Source: Brevundimonas sp. UBA6550 (GTDB lineage Bacteria; Pseudomonadota; Alphaproteobacteria; Caulobacterales; Caulobacteraceae). Taken from it: a stretch of 64,000 nt of DNA. The number at the start of each line of letters is the position of its first letter. Within the stretch, counting starts at the first letter, position 1. Location: the NCBI RefSeq assembly GCF_002434505.1, contig NZ_DJKE01000001.1:310001-374000 (forward strand), given 5' to 3'. The translations under genes and the position numbers were made by a program. Below the pieces are notes generated by a model. The model was given only the letters and a program-made list of their open reading frames with translations. It had not been told where the DNA came from and searched no databases. Below are positions 45,377 to 55,019 of this stretch, one piece after another.

Positions 45377-46813
45377 ATGCGAGACATGCATAAGACCCTG
45401 AAGCAAGGCGGGACTTTCGTCGTCGAACCCCGCCGCCTGTCCAAGGCCTCGGCCGAACTGCGCGCGCGCGGTTTCGGCGAGATTACGATTCCGCCTTCGA
45501 CCGAGACGGCGGAAAAACAGGCGTCGCGCTGCACCGACTGCGGCGTGCCCTTCTGCCAGAACGCCTGCCCGCTTCAGAACAACATCCCCGACTGGCTGCG
45601 TCTGTCGGCCGAGAACGAGGCCCGCGAGGCCTGGCGCGTGTCGTCCCAGACCTCGACCATGCCCGAAATCTGCGGCCGCATCTGCCCGCAGGACCGGCTG
45701 TGCGAGGGGTCGTGCACATTGAACCAGTCCGGCTGGGACGCGGTGACCATCGGCTCGGTCGAGGCCTGGCTGGGCGATCAGGCGTGGGAGAAGGGCTGGG
45801 TCGAGCCGATCCGACCCGCCGCCGAACGCGGCGAGACCGTGGGCATCGTCGGGGCGGGGCCGGCGGGCCTGGCCGCCGCCGACCGTCTGCGTTCGGAAGG
45901 CTATCAGGTCACAGTCTATGACCGGCACGACCGCGCGGGCGGCCTGCTGATCTATGGCATCCCCGGCTTCAAGCTGGAGAAGCACGTGGTCCAGCGCCGC
46001 GTGGACCGCCTGGCCGAGGGCGGGGTCCGGTTCGTGCTGGGCTGCGAGATCGGCAAGGACGTGACCCTGACCGAGTTGCGCGAGCGTCATGACGTGGTGT
46101 TGCTGGCCATGGGCGTCTATCAGCCCCGCATCCTGTCGGCGCCGGGCCGTGGGCCAGATTCGACGGTCGAGGCCCTGTCCTATCTGACCCATCAGAACCG
46201 TCGCGATCTGGGCGACGCCGAACAGGCGGGCTGGTACGAGGCCAGCGGCAAGCGCGTGGTCGTGATCGGCGGCGGCGACACCGCCATGGACTGCGTCCGC
46301 ACCGCCATCCGTCAGGGCGCGGCCAGCGTCACCTGCCTCTATCGTCGCGACCGCGAGAATATGCCGGGTTCCGCCCGCGAGGTTCAGAACGCCGAGGAGG
46401 AAGGCGTCGTCTTCGAATGGCTGGGCGCGCCCAAGGCCCTGCTGTCTCAAGGCGACGCCGTGACCGGCGTCCGCGCCGCGCGGATGCAGCTGACCGAAGC
46501 CGCCCCCGGCGAGCGCCGCGACATCGTGCCGGTGCCGGGCGCCGACTTCGACATTCCCGCCGATATCGTCATCGAGGCCCTGGGCTTCTCGCCCGAGCCG
46601 TTCGCGGCGCACGAACCCGACCTTCGCCTGCGCGACGACGGCACGATCAAGGTCGGCGCCGTCAGCTTCGCCACCAGCCTGCCCGGCGTCTTCGCCGCCG
46701 GCGACGCGGTGCGCGGCGCATCGCTGGTGGTCTGGGCCGTGCGCGAAGGCCAGGACGCCGCCGCCGAGATCGACCGCTACTTCAAGACCCGCACCGAGGA
46801 GGTCGCGGCATGA
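45377..46813 (+). CDS. gltD: Glutamate synthase small subunit
   Basis: The 478-residue flavoprotein has an N-terminal 4Fe-4S region (CTDCGVPFCQNACPLQNNIPD and CGRICPQDRLCEGSC), an FAD motif (GIVGAGPAGLAAADRL, about residues 145-160), an NADPH motif (VVVIGGGDTAMDCV) and the final FAD block LPGVFAAGDAVRGASLVVWAV. It passes NADPH electrons to GltB. An ATG at 45386 is also possible; a TTG at 45350 has no ribosome site. A repeat separates it from gltB, but the order is a normal operon. Confidence 0.94.
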   Translation: MRDMHKTLKQGGTFVVEPRRLSKASAELRARGFGEITIPPSTETAEKQASRCTDCGVPFCQNACPLQNNIPDWLRLSAENEAREAWRVSSQTSTMPEICGRICPQDRLCEGSCTLNQSGWDAVTIGSVEAWLGDQAWEKGWVEPIRPAAERGETVGIVGAGPAGLAAADRLRSEGYQVTVYDRHDRAGGLLIYGIPGFKLEKHVVQRRVDRLAEGGVRFVLGCEIGKDVTLTELRERHDVVLLAMGVYQPRILSAPGRGPDSTVEALSYLTHQNRRDLGDAEQAGWYEASGKRVVVIGGGDTAMDCVRTAIRQGAASVTCLYRRDRENMPGSAREVQNAEEEGVVFEWLGAPKALLSQGDAVTGVRAARMQLTEAAPGERRDIVPVPGADFDIPADIVIEALGFSPEPFAAHEPDLRLRDDGTIKVGAVSFATSLPGVFAAGDAVRGASLVVWAVREGQDAAAEIDRYFKTRTEEVAA

Positions 46814-46826
46814 CCTTCCTCAAACT

Positions 46827-46959
46827 TCCGCTCATCCCCGCGAAAGCGGGGACCCAGTTCTTTGGGCGCTCTGACGGAGCGATCGGATCAACGATTTTTA
46901 TCCCTGACGCCTGTGCTTTACGACAGCACTGGGTCCCCGCTTTCGCGGGGATGAGCGGA
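46827..46959. repeat. Palindromic element, family D, inside the gltD-gltB operon (133 bp)
   Basis: The ends are exact 32-bp inverted repeats at 46827-46858 and 46928-46959. Each arm itself holds the hairpin CCCCGCGAAAGCGGGG. The 69-bp centre has no ORF. It begins 14 bp after the gltD stop and ends 17 bp before the gltB ATG. Confidence 0.85.
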
Positions 46960-46975
46960 GGGGTTGGGTAAGCTT

Positions 46976-49900
46976 ATGACCTGGCTTGATAAGTACGAAG
47001 AAACCCGCGACCGGCTGGAAGCCGGCAACGCCTATGACCGCGCCTCCGAGCGCGACGCCTGCGGCGTGGGCCTGGTCTGCTCCATCGACGGCACGCCGCG
47101 CCGCGACGTGGTCGAATATGCGATCCGCAGCCTGAAGGCCGTGGCCCACCGGGGCGCGGTCGATCCCGACGGCCTGTCGGGCGACGGCGCGGGCATCATG
47201 GCCGAACTGCCGCAGGCCTTCTTCGCCGAACAGGTGGCCTCCATCGGCCAGTCCCTGCGTCCCGGCCCGATCTGCGTGGGTCAGGTCTTCCTGCCGCGCA
47301 CCGACCTGGGCGCCCAGGACCGCGCCCGCGCCATCGTCGAGACCGAGGCCCTGCGCGGCGGTTTCTGGATCTATGGCTGGCGCCAGACGCCCATCGACCT
47401 GTCGGTCGTGGGGACCAAGGCCGGGGCGACCCGGCCCGAGATCGAACAGATCATGCTGGCCCCGGCGCTGGACGACGCCGGACAGCCGCTGGACGGCGAG
47501 GCGCTGGAGCGCGAACTGTATCTGTGCCGCCGCCGCATCGAGAAGACGGTCAAGACCGAGAACCTGGCGGGCGTCTATATCTGCACCCTGTCCGCCCGCT
47601 CCATCGCCTACAAGGGCATGGTCCGCGCCGAACTGCTGGGCGATCTGTATCCCGATCTGGAGGACCCGCGCTTCGTCTCGGCCTACGCCGTCTTCCACCA
47701 ACGCTATTCGACCAACACCTTCCCGGAATGGAAGCTGGCCCAGCCCTTCCGCATGATGGCCCACAACGGCGAGATCAACACGCTGAAGGGCAATCTGAAC
47801 TGGATGAAGTCGCACGAGATCCGCATGGCGGCCAGCGCCTTCGGCGACCGCGACCGCGAGGTCAAGCCTGTGGTCCAGCCGGGCGGGTCGGACTCGGCGG
47901 CGCTCGACAATGTCATGGAGGTGCTGGTCCACGCCGGTCGCCCCGCGCCCATGGCCAAGGCGCTGCTGATCCCAGAGGCCTGGGCCAAGGACGACGTGGT
48001 CATGCCCGCCGAACACCGGGCCTTCTACGCCTATTGCAATGCGGTGATGGAGCCGTGGGACGGCCCGGCCGCCATCTGCGCCGCCGACGGCCGCTGGATC
48101 GTGGCGGGCAAGGACCGGAACGGCCTGCGCCCCCTGCGCGCCGTCGAGACCGTCGACGGCCTGCTGATGGCGGGGTCCGAAGCCGGTCTGGTGCCCATCC
48201 CCGAAAGCCGGGTGAAGCGCCGCCTGCACATCGGCCCCGGCAAGCTGATCGCCGTCGATCTGAAGCATGGCCGCGTCTATGACGAGCATGAGGCCATCGA
48301 CGCCCTGTCGGCCGCCCACCCCTATGAGGCGTGGCTGGACAATATGGTCGATCTGGAGCCGATCATCGGCCCGGGACCCGAGCCGCGCTCCGTCTCGGGC
48401 GAGGCCCTGACCCGCCGTCAGATCGCCGCCGGCTACAGCCGCGAGGACCTGGACCTGCTGCTGGACGCCCTGGTGCGCGACGGCAAGGAGGCGGTCGGCT
48501 CCATGGGCGACGACGCCCCGCCCGCCGTGCTGTCGGCCCTGCCGCGCCCGCTGAGCCACTATTTCCGCCAGAACTTCAGCCAGGTCACCAACCCGCCCAT
48601 CGACCCGCTGCGCGAAGCGGGCGCCATGAGCCTGAAGACCCGGTTCAAGAACCTGGGCAACATCCTGGCCGAGGAGGAGGCCCAGACCGACGTCTTCGTG
48701 CTGGACAGCCCGGTCCTGACCAACGGCATGTACGAGCGGATGATCGAGACGGTCGGCGCCGGTTCGACCGTGGTCATCGACTGCAGCTATGACGTCCCGT
48801 CCGACGACGCCCAAAAAACCTACAAGGCTGGCGCCGCCCTGCGCGCGGCGCTGGACCGGATCATGGACGAGGCCGAGGCCGCCGCCCGCGACGGCGCGGC
48901 CCTGATCGTGCTGACCGATCAGGCCGGTTCGGCGGACCGTCTGGCCGCCCCGATGATCCTGGCCACCGCCGGGGTTCACGGCCGCCTGACCAAGGCGGGC
49001 CTGCGCACCTATTGCTCCATCGTGGTCCGCACGGCCGAGACGCTGGACCCGCACGGGTTCGCCGTCCTGGTGGGGGTCGGGGCCACCACTGTCAACGCCT
49101 GGCTGGCCCAGGACCTGTTCCAGGAGCGTCTGGACCGGGGCCTGTATCCCGGCCTGACGCTGCGCGACGCCTGCCTGAACTACAAGGCCGGGATCGAGGC
49201 GGGCCTGCTCAAGACCCTGGCCCGCAAGGGCATCAGCGTCATCTCCGCTTATCGCGGCGGGTGCGAGTTCGAGGTGCTGGGCCTGTCGCGGGCGCTTACG
49301 GCCGAGTTCTTCCCTGGCGCCCCGTCGCGCATCTCCGGCATCGGCCTGGCCGGTCTGGAGCAGGCGGCCATGAAGCGGCACAAGGTGGCCTGGGGCGAGG
49401 CCGTCCCGTCGCCCGCCATCGGCGGCTTCTTCAAGATCCGCGCAGGCGGCGAGGCCCACGCCCACGAGGCCAGGACCATCCACCTGCTTCAGGACGCCTG
49501 CAACCGGGGCGACTACCGCCGCTTCAAGCAGTTCTCCGAGGTCGTCCACGCCCAGGCCGACCTGTCCCTGCGCGATCTCCTGGACTTCCGCGAAGGCACG
49601 GCCATCCCGCTGGACCAGGTGGAGAGCGTGTCGGACATCCGCCGCCGCTTCCTGACCCAGGCCATGTCGCTGGGCGCGCTTGGCCCCGAGGCGCACGAGA
49701 CGCTGAACATCGCCATGAACCGCATCGGCGCCCGCTCGGTGTCCGGCGAGGGCGGCGAGGATCCCGAACGCTATCACCCGCGTCCGAACGGCGACGACGC
49801 CAACTCGGCGGTGAAACAGGTGGCCTCGGGTCGGTTCGGCGTCACCGCCGAATATCTGAACCAGTGCCGCGAAATCGAGATCAAGGTGGCCCAGGGCGCC

Positions 49901-51499
49901 AAGCCCGGCGAGGGCGGCCAGCTGCCCGGCTTCAAGGTCACCGAGTTCATCGCCCGGATGCGCCACGCCGTGCCCGGCACGACCCTGATTTCGCCGCCGC
50001 CGCACCACGACATCTATTCGATCGAGGACCTGGCCCAGCTCATCTACGACCTGAAGGCCATCAACCCCGATGCGCGGGTGACGGTGAAACTGGTGTCCGC
50101 CTCGGGCATCGGCGCCATCGCCTCCGGGGTGGCCAAGGCCAACGCCGACGCCATCCTGATCGCCGGCCACAATGGCGGCACTGGCGCCTCGCCCCAGACC
50201 TCGATCAAGCACGCGGGCCTGCCATGGGAGATCGGCCTGGCCGAGGCCCATCAGGTGCTGACGCTGAACAATCTGCGCGGCTCGGTCACGCTGAGGACCG
50301 ACGGTGGAGTCCGCACGGGCCGCGATGTCGTCATCGCCGCCATGCTGGGCGCCGAGGAATACGGCGTCGGCACCGCCGCCCTGATCGCCATGGGCTGTCT
50401 GATGGTGCGCCAGTGCCATTCGAACACCTGCCCGGTCGGCGTCTGCTCTCAGGACGACCGCCTGCGCGAGAAGTTCACCGGCACCCCGGACAAGGTGGTC
50501 AATCTGTTCACCTTCATCGCCGAGGAGACGCGCGAAATCCTGGCCTCCATCGGCGCCCGGACGATGGACGAGATCATCGGCCGCACCGACCTGTTGCGTC
50601 AGGTGCGTCGCGGCGGCTCGCATCTGGACGACCTGGACCTGAACCCCCTGCTGGTTCAGGTGGACGAAGGCGCGGCCGGCAAATGGGCCGACAAGGCCGC
50701 GAGAAAGCCCATCGCCGAAAGCCTGGACGCGCGCGTGCTGAAGGACGCCGTGCGCTTCCTGGATCGCGGCCAGACGCTGGAACTGTCCTATCCGCTGAAC
50801 AACACCCAGCGCACGGTCGGCGCCGCCGTGTCCTCGGCCATCGTGCGCCGCTTTGGCGCGCAAGGTCCGGCCGGTCGTCTGAAGCTGCGTCTGGAAGGCA
50901 TCGCGGGCCAGAGCTTCGGCGCCTTCGCCGCCAAGGGTCTGGAACTGCATCTGACGGGCGAGGCCAACGACTATGTCGGCAAGGGTCTGTCGGGCGCCGA
51001 GATTTCGGTCCGCACCCCCGAATGGCGCGAGGATCAGCTGATCTGCGGCAACACCACCCTGTATGGCGCGACCTCGGGCCGGCTGTTCGTCGCCGGTGCG
51101 GCGGGCGAGCGGTTCGCGGTCAGGAACTCCGGCGCCGAGGCCGTGGTCGAGGGGCTGGGCGCGCATGGCTGCGAATATATGACCGGCGGCCGCGTGGTCG
51201 TTCTGGGTCCGGTCGGCTGGAACCTGGCGGCGGGCATGAGCGGCGGCGAACTGTTCGTGCTGGACCAGCCCGGCCATGCCGAGCGCGCCCTGAACGGCGA
51301 TCTGGCGGGCGTGACCGACATCGACGCGGCGGCGGCCGAACGGCTGCGCGACCTGATCGAGGCCCATCTGGCGGCGACCGGCTCGCCCCTGGCCCGACGC
51401 CTGCTGGGCGACTGGGACAACAGCCTGCAAAGGTTCGTCCGCATCGTTCCGCTGACGCACATCGTCGCCAAGACCGAACGGCTGAAGACCAGCGCCTGA
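46976..51499 (+). CDS. gltB: Glutamate synthase large subunit
   Basis: The 1507-residue protein has, in order, a glutaminase domain with propeptide and nucleophile Cys29 (RDACGVGLVCS), a central domain, the FMN-binding synthase domain (GGEDPERYHPRPNGDDANSAVKQVASGRFGV split over the barrel start; FKVTEFIARMRH; GHNGGTGASPQTSIKHAG), the 3Fe-4S cluster Cys in CLMVRQCHSNTCPVGVCSQ and a C-terminal beta-helix (GANDYVGKGLSGAEI-like). It makes glutamate from glutamine and 2-oxoglutarate. ATG at 46976; the ribosome site seems to be GGGTAAGC or the end of the repeat. amtB follows 34 bp later. Confidence 0.96.
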   Translation: MTWLDKYEETRDRLEAGNAYDRASERDACGVGLVCSIDGTPRRDVVEYAIRSLKAVAHRGAVDPDGLSGDGAGIMAELPQAFFAEQVASIGQSLRPGPICVGQVFLPRTDLGAQDRARAIVETEALRGGFWIYGWRQTPIDLSVVGTKAGATRPEIEQIMLAPALDDAGQPLDGEALERELYLCRRRIEKTVKTENLAGVYICTLSARSIAYKGMVRAELLGDLYPDLEDPRFVSAYAVFHQRYSTNTFPEWKLAQPFRMMAHNGEINTLKGNLNWMKSHEIRMAASAFGDRDREVKPVVQPGGSDSAALDNVMEVLVHAGRPAPMAKALLIPEAWAKDDVVMPAEHRAFYAYCNAVMEPWDGPAAICAADGRWIVAGKDRNGLRPLRAVETVDGLLMAGSEAGLVPIPESRVKRRLHIGPGKLIAVDLKHGRVYDEHEAIDALSAAHPYEAWLDNMVDLEPIIGPGPEPRSVSGEALTRRQIAAGYSREDLDLLLDALVRDGKEAVGSMGDDAPPAVLSALPRPLSHYFRQNFSQVTNPPIDPLREAGAMSLKTRFKNLGNILAEEEAQTDVFVLDSPVLTNGMYERMIETVGAGSTVVIDCSYDVPSDDAQKTYKAGAALRAALDRIMDEAEAAARDGAALIVLTDQAGSADRLAAPMILATAGVHGRLTKAGLRTYCSIVVRTAETLDPHGFAVLVGVGATTVNAWLAQDLFQERLDRGLYPGLTLRDACLNYKAGIEAGLLKTLARKGISVISAYRGGCEFEVLGLSRALTAEFFPGAPSRISGIGLAGLEQAAMKRHKVAWGEAVPSPAIGGFFKIRAGGEAHAHEARTIHLLQDACNRGDYRRFKQFSEVVHAQADLSLRDLLDFREGTAIPLDQVESVSDIRRRFLTQAMSLGALGPEAHETLNIAMNRIGARSVSGEGGEDPERYHPRPNGDDANSAVKQVASGRFGVTAEYLNQCREIEIKVAQGAKPGEGGQLPGFKVTEFIARMRHAVPGTTLISPPPHHDIYSIEDLAQLIYDLKAINPDARVTVKLVSASGIGAIASGVAKANADAILIAGHNGGTGASPQTSIKHAGLPWEIGLAEAHQVLTLNNLRGSVTLRTDGGVRTGRDVVIAAMLGAEEYGVGTAALIAMGCLMVRQCHSNTCPVGVCSQDDRLREKFTGTPDKVVNLFTFIAEETREILASIGARTMDEIIGRTDLLRQVRRGGSHLDDLDLNPLLVQVDEGAAGKWADKAARKPIAESLDARVLKDAVRFLDRGQTLELSYPLNNTQRTVGAAVSSAIVRRFGAQGPAGRLKLRLEGIAGQSFGAFAAKGLELHLTGEANDYVGKGLSGAEISVRTPEWREDQLICGNTTLYGATSGRLFVAGAAGERFAVRNSGAEAVVEGLGAHGCEYMTGGRVVVLGPVGWNLAAGMSGGELFVLDQPGHAERALNGDLAGVTDIDAAAAERLRDLIEAHLAATGSPLARRLLGDWDNSLQRFVRIVPLTHIVAKTERLKTSA

Positions 51500-51533
51500 C
51501 CTCCACGCCCTCCTCTCCCCCCGAGACGAACAG

Positions 51534-52838
51534 ATGAAACGCTACGCCGCCTTCGCCGCCACTCTTGCAGCGGGGGCGGCGTCGCCCGCCTTTGCGGCCC
51601 CGGCCTTGCTGGCGCACCAGACGCCGCTGGTCATCGACAGCGCGGCGACCGCCTGGATCCTGACCTCAACGGCCCTGGTCCTGTTGATGACCCTGCCGGG
51701 CCTGGCGCTGTTCTACGGCGGCATGGTCAGGAAGAAGAACATCATCAGCGTGGTCGCCCAGTCGGCGGCGGCCTTCGCCATCGTCTCGGTGCTGTGGTTC
51801 CTGGTCGGCTACAGCCTGTCGTTCGGCAAGGGACCGGAGCCGATCAACGGCTTCATCGGCGGGGTTCAGGCAGCCTTTCTGAACGGGGTGACGGCCCGGA
51901 CGGCCCACAGCCTGCTGCCTGGCCTGCCCGAACTGCTGTTCGTCGCCTTCCAGATGACCTTCGCCATCATCACCCCGGCCCTGATCGCCGGCGCCTTCGC
52001 CGAGCGGATGAAATTCTCGGCCAGCCTGCTGTTCTTCGCCCTTTGGCACCTGATCGTCTATGCGCCGATCTGTCACCAGGTCTGGGGCGGCGGCTGGCTG
52101 GGCGGACTGGGGGTTCTGGATTTCGCGGGCGGGGCGGTGGTCCATGTCAATGCAGGGGTCGCCGGCCTGGTCTGCGCCCTGGTGCTGGGACCGCGCCACG
52201 GCTTCGGGCGCGACAACATGGCCCCCGCCAACCTGGTCTATAGCGCCATCGGCACGGGCCTGTTGCTGGTCGGCTGGCTGGGCTTCAACGCGGGATCGGC
52301 CGGCGCGGCGGATGCGCTGGCGGCCACCGCCGCCTTCAACACCATCCTGGCCGCAGGCAGCGCCGCCCTGGGCTGGATGACCATCGAATGGTTCGACCGC
52401 AAGCGCCCGACCCTGCTGGGCCTGTTGTCGGGGATCGTCGGCGGGCTGGTCGCCATCACACCCGCCGCCGGCTTCGTCGATCCCAAGGGCGCCTTCTTCA
52501 TCGGCCTGATCGGCGGCCCCGCCTGCTATGCGGGCGCGGTCTGGCTGAAGCAAGCGCTGAAATACGACGACAGCCTGGACGCCTTCGGCGTGCACGGCGT
52601 CGGCGGGGTCGTCGGCGCCCTGCTGACCGGCCTGTTCGCCACCACCACCGTCAACGCCCTGTCCGACGGCGCCACGGTGTGGAAACAGGCCGTCGGCCTG
52701 GCCGGCGTCATCGCCTGGAGCGCGACCGGCACCTTCGTCGTCCTGATGATCTGCAAGTTCACCACCGGCCTGCGCGTCACCAAGGACCAGGAGGTCGAGG
52801 GGCTGGACTACACCCAGCACGGCGAAGCCATCCACTGA
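51534..52838 (+). CDS. amtB: Ammonium transporter, Amt family
   Basis: The 434-residue protein has a signal peptide (about residues 1-21) and eleven membrane helices. The two pore His are in WHLIVYAPICHQVWGGG (first) and DAFGVHGVGGVVGALLTG (second). Trp in the gate and PGLALFYGGMVRKKN at the start are typical. It takes up ammonium for the neighbouring glutamate synthase. No glnK is next to it here. ATG at 51534. Confidence 0.94.
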   Translation: MKRYAAFAATLAAGAASPAFAAPALLAHQTPLVIDSAATAWILTSTALVLLMTLPGLALFYGGMVRKKNIISVVAQSAAAFAIVSVLWFLVGYSLSFGKGPEPINGFIGGVQAAFLNGVTARTAHSLLPGLPELLFVAFQMTFAIITPALIAGAFAERMKFSASLLFFALWHLIVYAPICHQVWGGGWLGGLGVLDFAGGAVVHVNAGVAGLVCALVLGPRHGFGRDNMAPANLVYSAIGTGLLLVGWLGFNAGSAGAADALAATAAFNTILAAGSAALGWMTIEWFDRKRPTLLGLLSGIVGGLVAITPAAGFVDPKGAFFIGLIGGPACYAGAVWLKQALKYDDSLDAFGVHGVGGVVGALLTGLFATTTVNALSDGATVWKQAVGLAGVIAWSATGTFVVLMICKFTTGLRVTKDQEVEGLDYTQHGEAIH

Positions 52839-52867
52839 CCGCCCCACAGCGGACAGGGCGGAGCCGG

Positions 52868-52893
52868 TTGATCCCGCCCCCGCCAACCCCCAT
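52868..52893 (+). promoter_or_regulatory. Candidate RpoH (heat-shock) promoter for hsp20
   Basis: TTGATC (52868-52873) and CCCCAT (52888-52893) are separated by 14 nt. This matches the sigma-32 pattern CTTGAA-N13-15-CCCCAT, missing the upstream CTTG C. The hsp20 ATG is 73 bp downstream. Confidence 0.4.
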
Positions 52894-52965
52894 CTTCATC
52901 TGTGACGGAGCGTCTTGCCGATTGCGGGAGACGCCTTCGTCGGTCGCTTTCTTCAAGGACCCCAG

Positions 52966-53388
52966 ATGACGACGACGCGCACCATCCTGTTCGACAGCCC
53001 GTTCCTCTTGGGCTTCGACCACACACGCGCCCTGATCGACCGCGCCGCCAAGGCCGCTGCCGAGAGCTATCCGCCCTACAATGTCGAGCAGATCGGCGAT
53101 GCGGGCGTGCGGATCAGCCTGGCCGTCGCCGGCTTTTCGCCCGAGGAGCTGGCCATCACCCTGGAAGGCCGCCAGTTGACCATCGCCGGCAAGCGCGACG
53201 ACGCAGGCCGGGGCGAACAGGCGTTTCTGCACCGGGGCATCGCCGCGCGCGGCTTCGTGCGCAGCTTCGTCCTGGCCGACGGGCTGGAGGTGTCCGGCGC
53301 CCGGTTGGAGCACGGCCTTCTGCATGTCGACCTGATCCGGCCCGAAGCCGAGCGTCAGGTGCGTCGCATTCCCATCACGGCCGGCTGA
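52966..53388 (+). CDS. Hsp20-family small heat-shock protein
   Basis: The 140-residue protein begins MTTTRTILFDSPFLLGFDHTRALIDRAAKAA, then an alpha-crystallin domain (NVEQIGDAGVRISLAVAGFSPEEL... ; ALTLEG; FLHRGIAARGFVRSFVLADGLEVSGARLEHGLLHVDL). The FDHTRALI and G-x-L blocks fit the HspD/IbpA alphaproteobacterial group. It holds unfolded proteins in solution. ATG at 52966 with AAGGACC upstream. DUF1150 follows 63 bp later. Confidence 0.9.
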   Translation: MTTTRTILFDSPFLLGFDHTRALIDRAAKAAAESYPPYNVEQIGDAGVRISLAVAGFSPEELAITLEGRQLTIAGKRDDAGRGEQAFLHRGIAARGFVRSFVLADGLEVSGARLEHGLLHVDLIRPEAERQVRRIPITAG

Positions 53389-53451
53389 AAGGCGCGGCTG
53401 TTCGAACCGCCCGGCGATCCGGGCGTTGTCAAACCGAAGGAGGCGGTCCTA

Positions 53452-53703
53452 ATGACGCCGATGACTATGACCAAGGAAGATTTCGCCGGCCTGGGCGCCC
53501 CCGACCTCGTCTATGTGCGCGAGATCAAGGCCTCCGACCTGCTGGACGAGGCGGTTCAGATCAAGGACGTGGATATCGATCCCGGCCAGATGCTCTACGC
53601 CGTCCACAGCGCGGACGGCGAGCGTCTGGCGGTCATGATCGACCGCGACACCGCCTTCGCCGCCGCCGTGGCGCATGAGCTGGAGCCCGTTTCGGTCCAC
53701 TGA
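53452..53703 (+). CDS. DUF1150 family protein
   Basis: The 83-residue protein with GLGAPDLVYVREIKASDLLDE and DGERLAVMIDRDTAFAAA matches DUF1150, a small family that commonly follows hsp20 genes in alphaproteobacteria. Function is unknown. RBS GAAGGAGG before ATG 53452. The link with Hsp20 is by position only. Confidence 0.85.
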   Translation: MTPMTMTKEDFAGLGAPDLVYVREIKASDLLDEAVQIKDVDIDPGQMLYAVHSADGERLAVMIDRDTAFAAAVAHELEPVSVH

Positions 53704-53722
53704 CCGGGCCGGGCGCCCCCCG

Positions 53723-54187
53723 TCAGGCGGCGGTCGCCGCCTTGTCCTTGACGAACAGCGCGCGGACCGCGTCGGTCGTGTGCGCCTGACGCAGCTGCTC
53801 GCGCAGTTCGGGCGAACGCAGGGCGCGCGACACGGCCGCCAGCGCGCGCAGATGCTCGGCCCCCGCCTTGGGCGGCGCGAACAGGCCGAAGATCAGATCC
53901 ACCGGCCGGTCGTCCACCGCATCATAGGCGACCGGCGTATCCAGCCGCACGAACACCGCCGTCACCTTGTCGATCTCGGCCAGCCGCGCATGCGGCACCG
54001 CCACCCCCGACCCCAGGCCGGTCGAGCCCAGCGCCTCGCGCTCCATCAGGGCGTCGAACACCTTGGCGTCGTCAATGCCCAGGGCGTGCGAGGCGGCCTC
54101 GGACAGGGCGTGCAGGGCCTGGCGTTTGGACGACGCCCCCCCGCGCAGCACGACGCCCTTGGGCGCGAGCAAATCACCGATGTCCAT
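53723..54187 (-). CDS. ptsN: PTS IIA-like nitrogen regulatory protein (EIIA-Ntr)
   Basis: The 154-residue EIIA domain carries the phosphorylated His in GSGVAVPHARL (about residue 66). The opening (IGDLLAPKGVVLRGGASSKRQAL) and VDLIFGLFAPPKAGAEHLRAL are typical PtsN. It is a phosphorylation-dependent regulator of nitrogen and potassium metabolism. ATG at 54187 follows GAGGG. It is the third gene of rpoN-hpf-ptsN on the minus strand. Confidence 0.92.
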   Translation of the reverse strand: MDIGDLLAPKGVVLRGGASSKRQALHALSEAASHALGIDDAKVFDALMEREALGSTGLGSGVAVPHARLAEIDKVTAVFVRLDTPVAYDAVDDRPVDLIFGLFAPPKAGAEHLRALAAVSRALRSPELREQLRQAHTTDAVRALFVKDKAATAA

Positions 54188-54265
54188 CAGACAACCCTCG
54201 ATTACGCATACGAACGGCGCGGGCGCCCGTTTAGAGCCTCCCGCGCCGAAGTCAAACTAAGCCGT

Positions 54266-54955
54266 TCAGTTCACGGCGGCGTCGGTCTTGGCCTCGTTGG
54301 CCTGACCGCCGTTTGCGTGCTTGCCATTGGCCGCCGCGGTCCGTTCCGGGTCGATCCAGCCGACATTGCCGTCCGGCCGACGATAGACGACAGCCAGCCC
54401 GCCGTGGGCCGCATTGCGGAACAGCACCACCGGATAGCCGGTCATGTCCAGCTCCAGCACCGCGCGCCCGACCGTGATGGTGCGGATTTCGTGTTCGGTC
54501 TCGGCGATGACCATGCCGAGCGGCGGCGGGCCGTCGTTCTCGTTCGCGTCGCCGAAGACATCGTCCTCCACGCTGTCGGGATCCCTCAGCACGATGCTGC
54601 GGGCGACTTCGCGGGCGGCGTTCTCGGTCTTCTCGGGCGACAGGCCCTTGGGCCCGATGTGGTGATCCTTCAGGCGACGCTTGTAGCGACGCACCCGCGT
54701 TTCGAGACGATCCAGCGCCTCGGTGAAGGCCGAATGGGCGTCGCCGCCGAACCCGGTCGTCACCAGCGTCTGTCCAGACGCCAGGCGGACCCAACAGTCC
54801 ACTTTGAAGCCATGGCCGTCCTTGGACACCACGACCTCGGCGTCGTCGCCGCCTCGGGCGAAGTATTTTCCGACCCCGTCTTCGAGTTCCTGGGAGATGC
54901 GCGAGCCTAACGCTTCGCCGACATCCACTTGCTTGCCGCTGACTTGGACTTGCAT
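54266..54955 (-). CDS. hpf: Long-form ribosome hibernation promoting factor
   Basis: The 229-residue protein has an N-terminal S30AE domain (MQVQVSGKQVDVGEALGSRISQELEDGVGKYF) and a C-terminal dimerisation domain (VLELDMTGYPVVLFRNAAHGGLAVVYRRPDGNVGWID). Long HPF causes 100S ribosome dimers in stationary phase. ATG at 54955; a GTG at 55000 is possible but the longer form is unlikely. It sits between rpoN and ptsN, the usual order. Confidence 0.92.
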   Translation of the reverse strand: MQVQVSGKQVDVGEALGSRISQELEDGVGKYFARGGDDAEVVVSKDGHGFKVDCWVRLASGQTLVTTGFGGDAHSAFTEALDRLETRVRRYKRRLKDHHIGPKGLSPEKTENAAREVARSIVLRDPDSVEDDVFGDANENDGPPPLGMVIAETEHEIRTITVGRAVLELDMTGYPVVLFRNAAHGGLAVVYRRPDGNVGWIDPERTAAANGKHANGGQANEAKTDAAVN

Positions 54956-55019
54956 GCCGATAGAACGCGCCCGACCCGATTTGGTGTCAATCGGGATCAC
55001 CGTTTTGTGGTGAAGCTTA

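Noticed and set aside
46898..51460. Long minus-strand open frame opposite gltB
   Set aside because: Shadow of gltB with low-complexity, His/Asp/Gly-rich translation and no recognisable domain.
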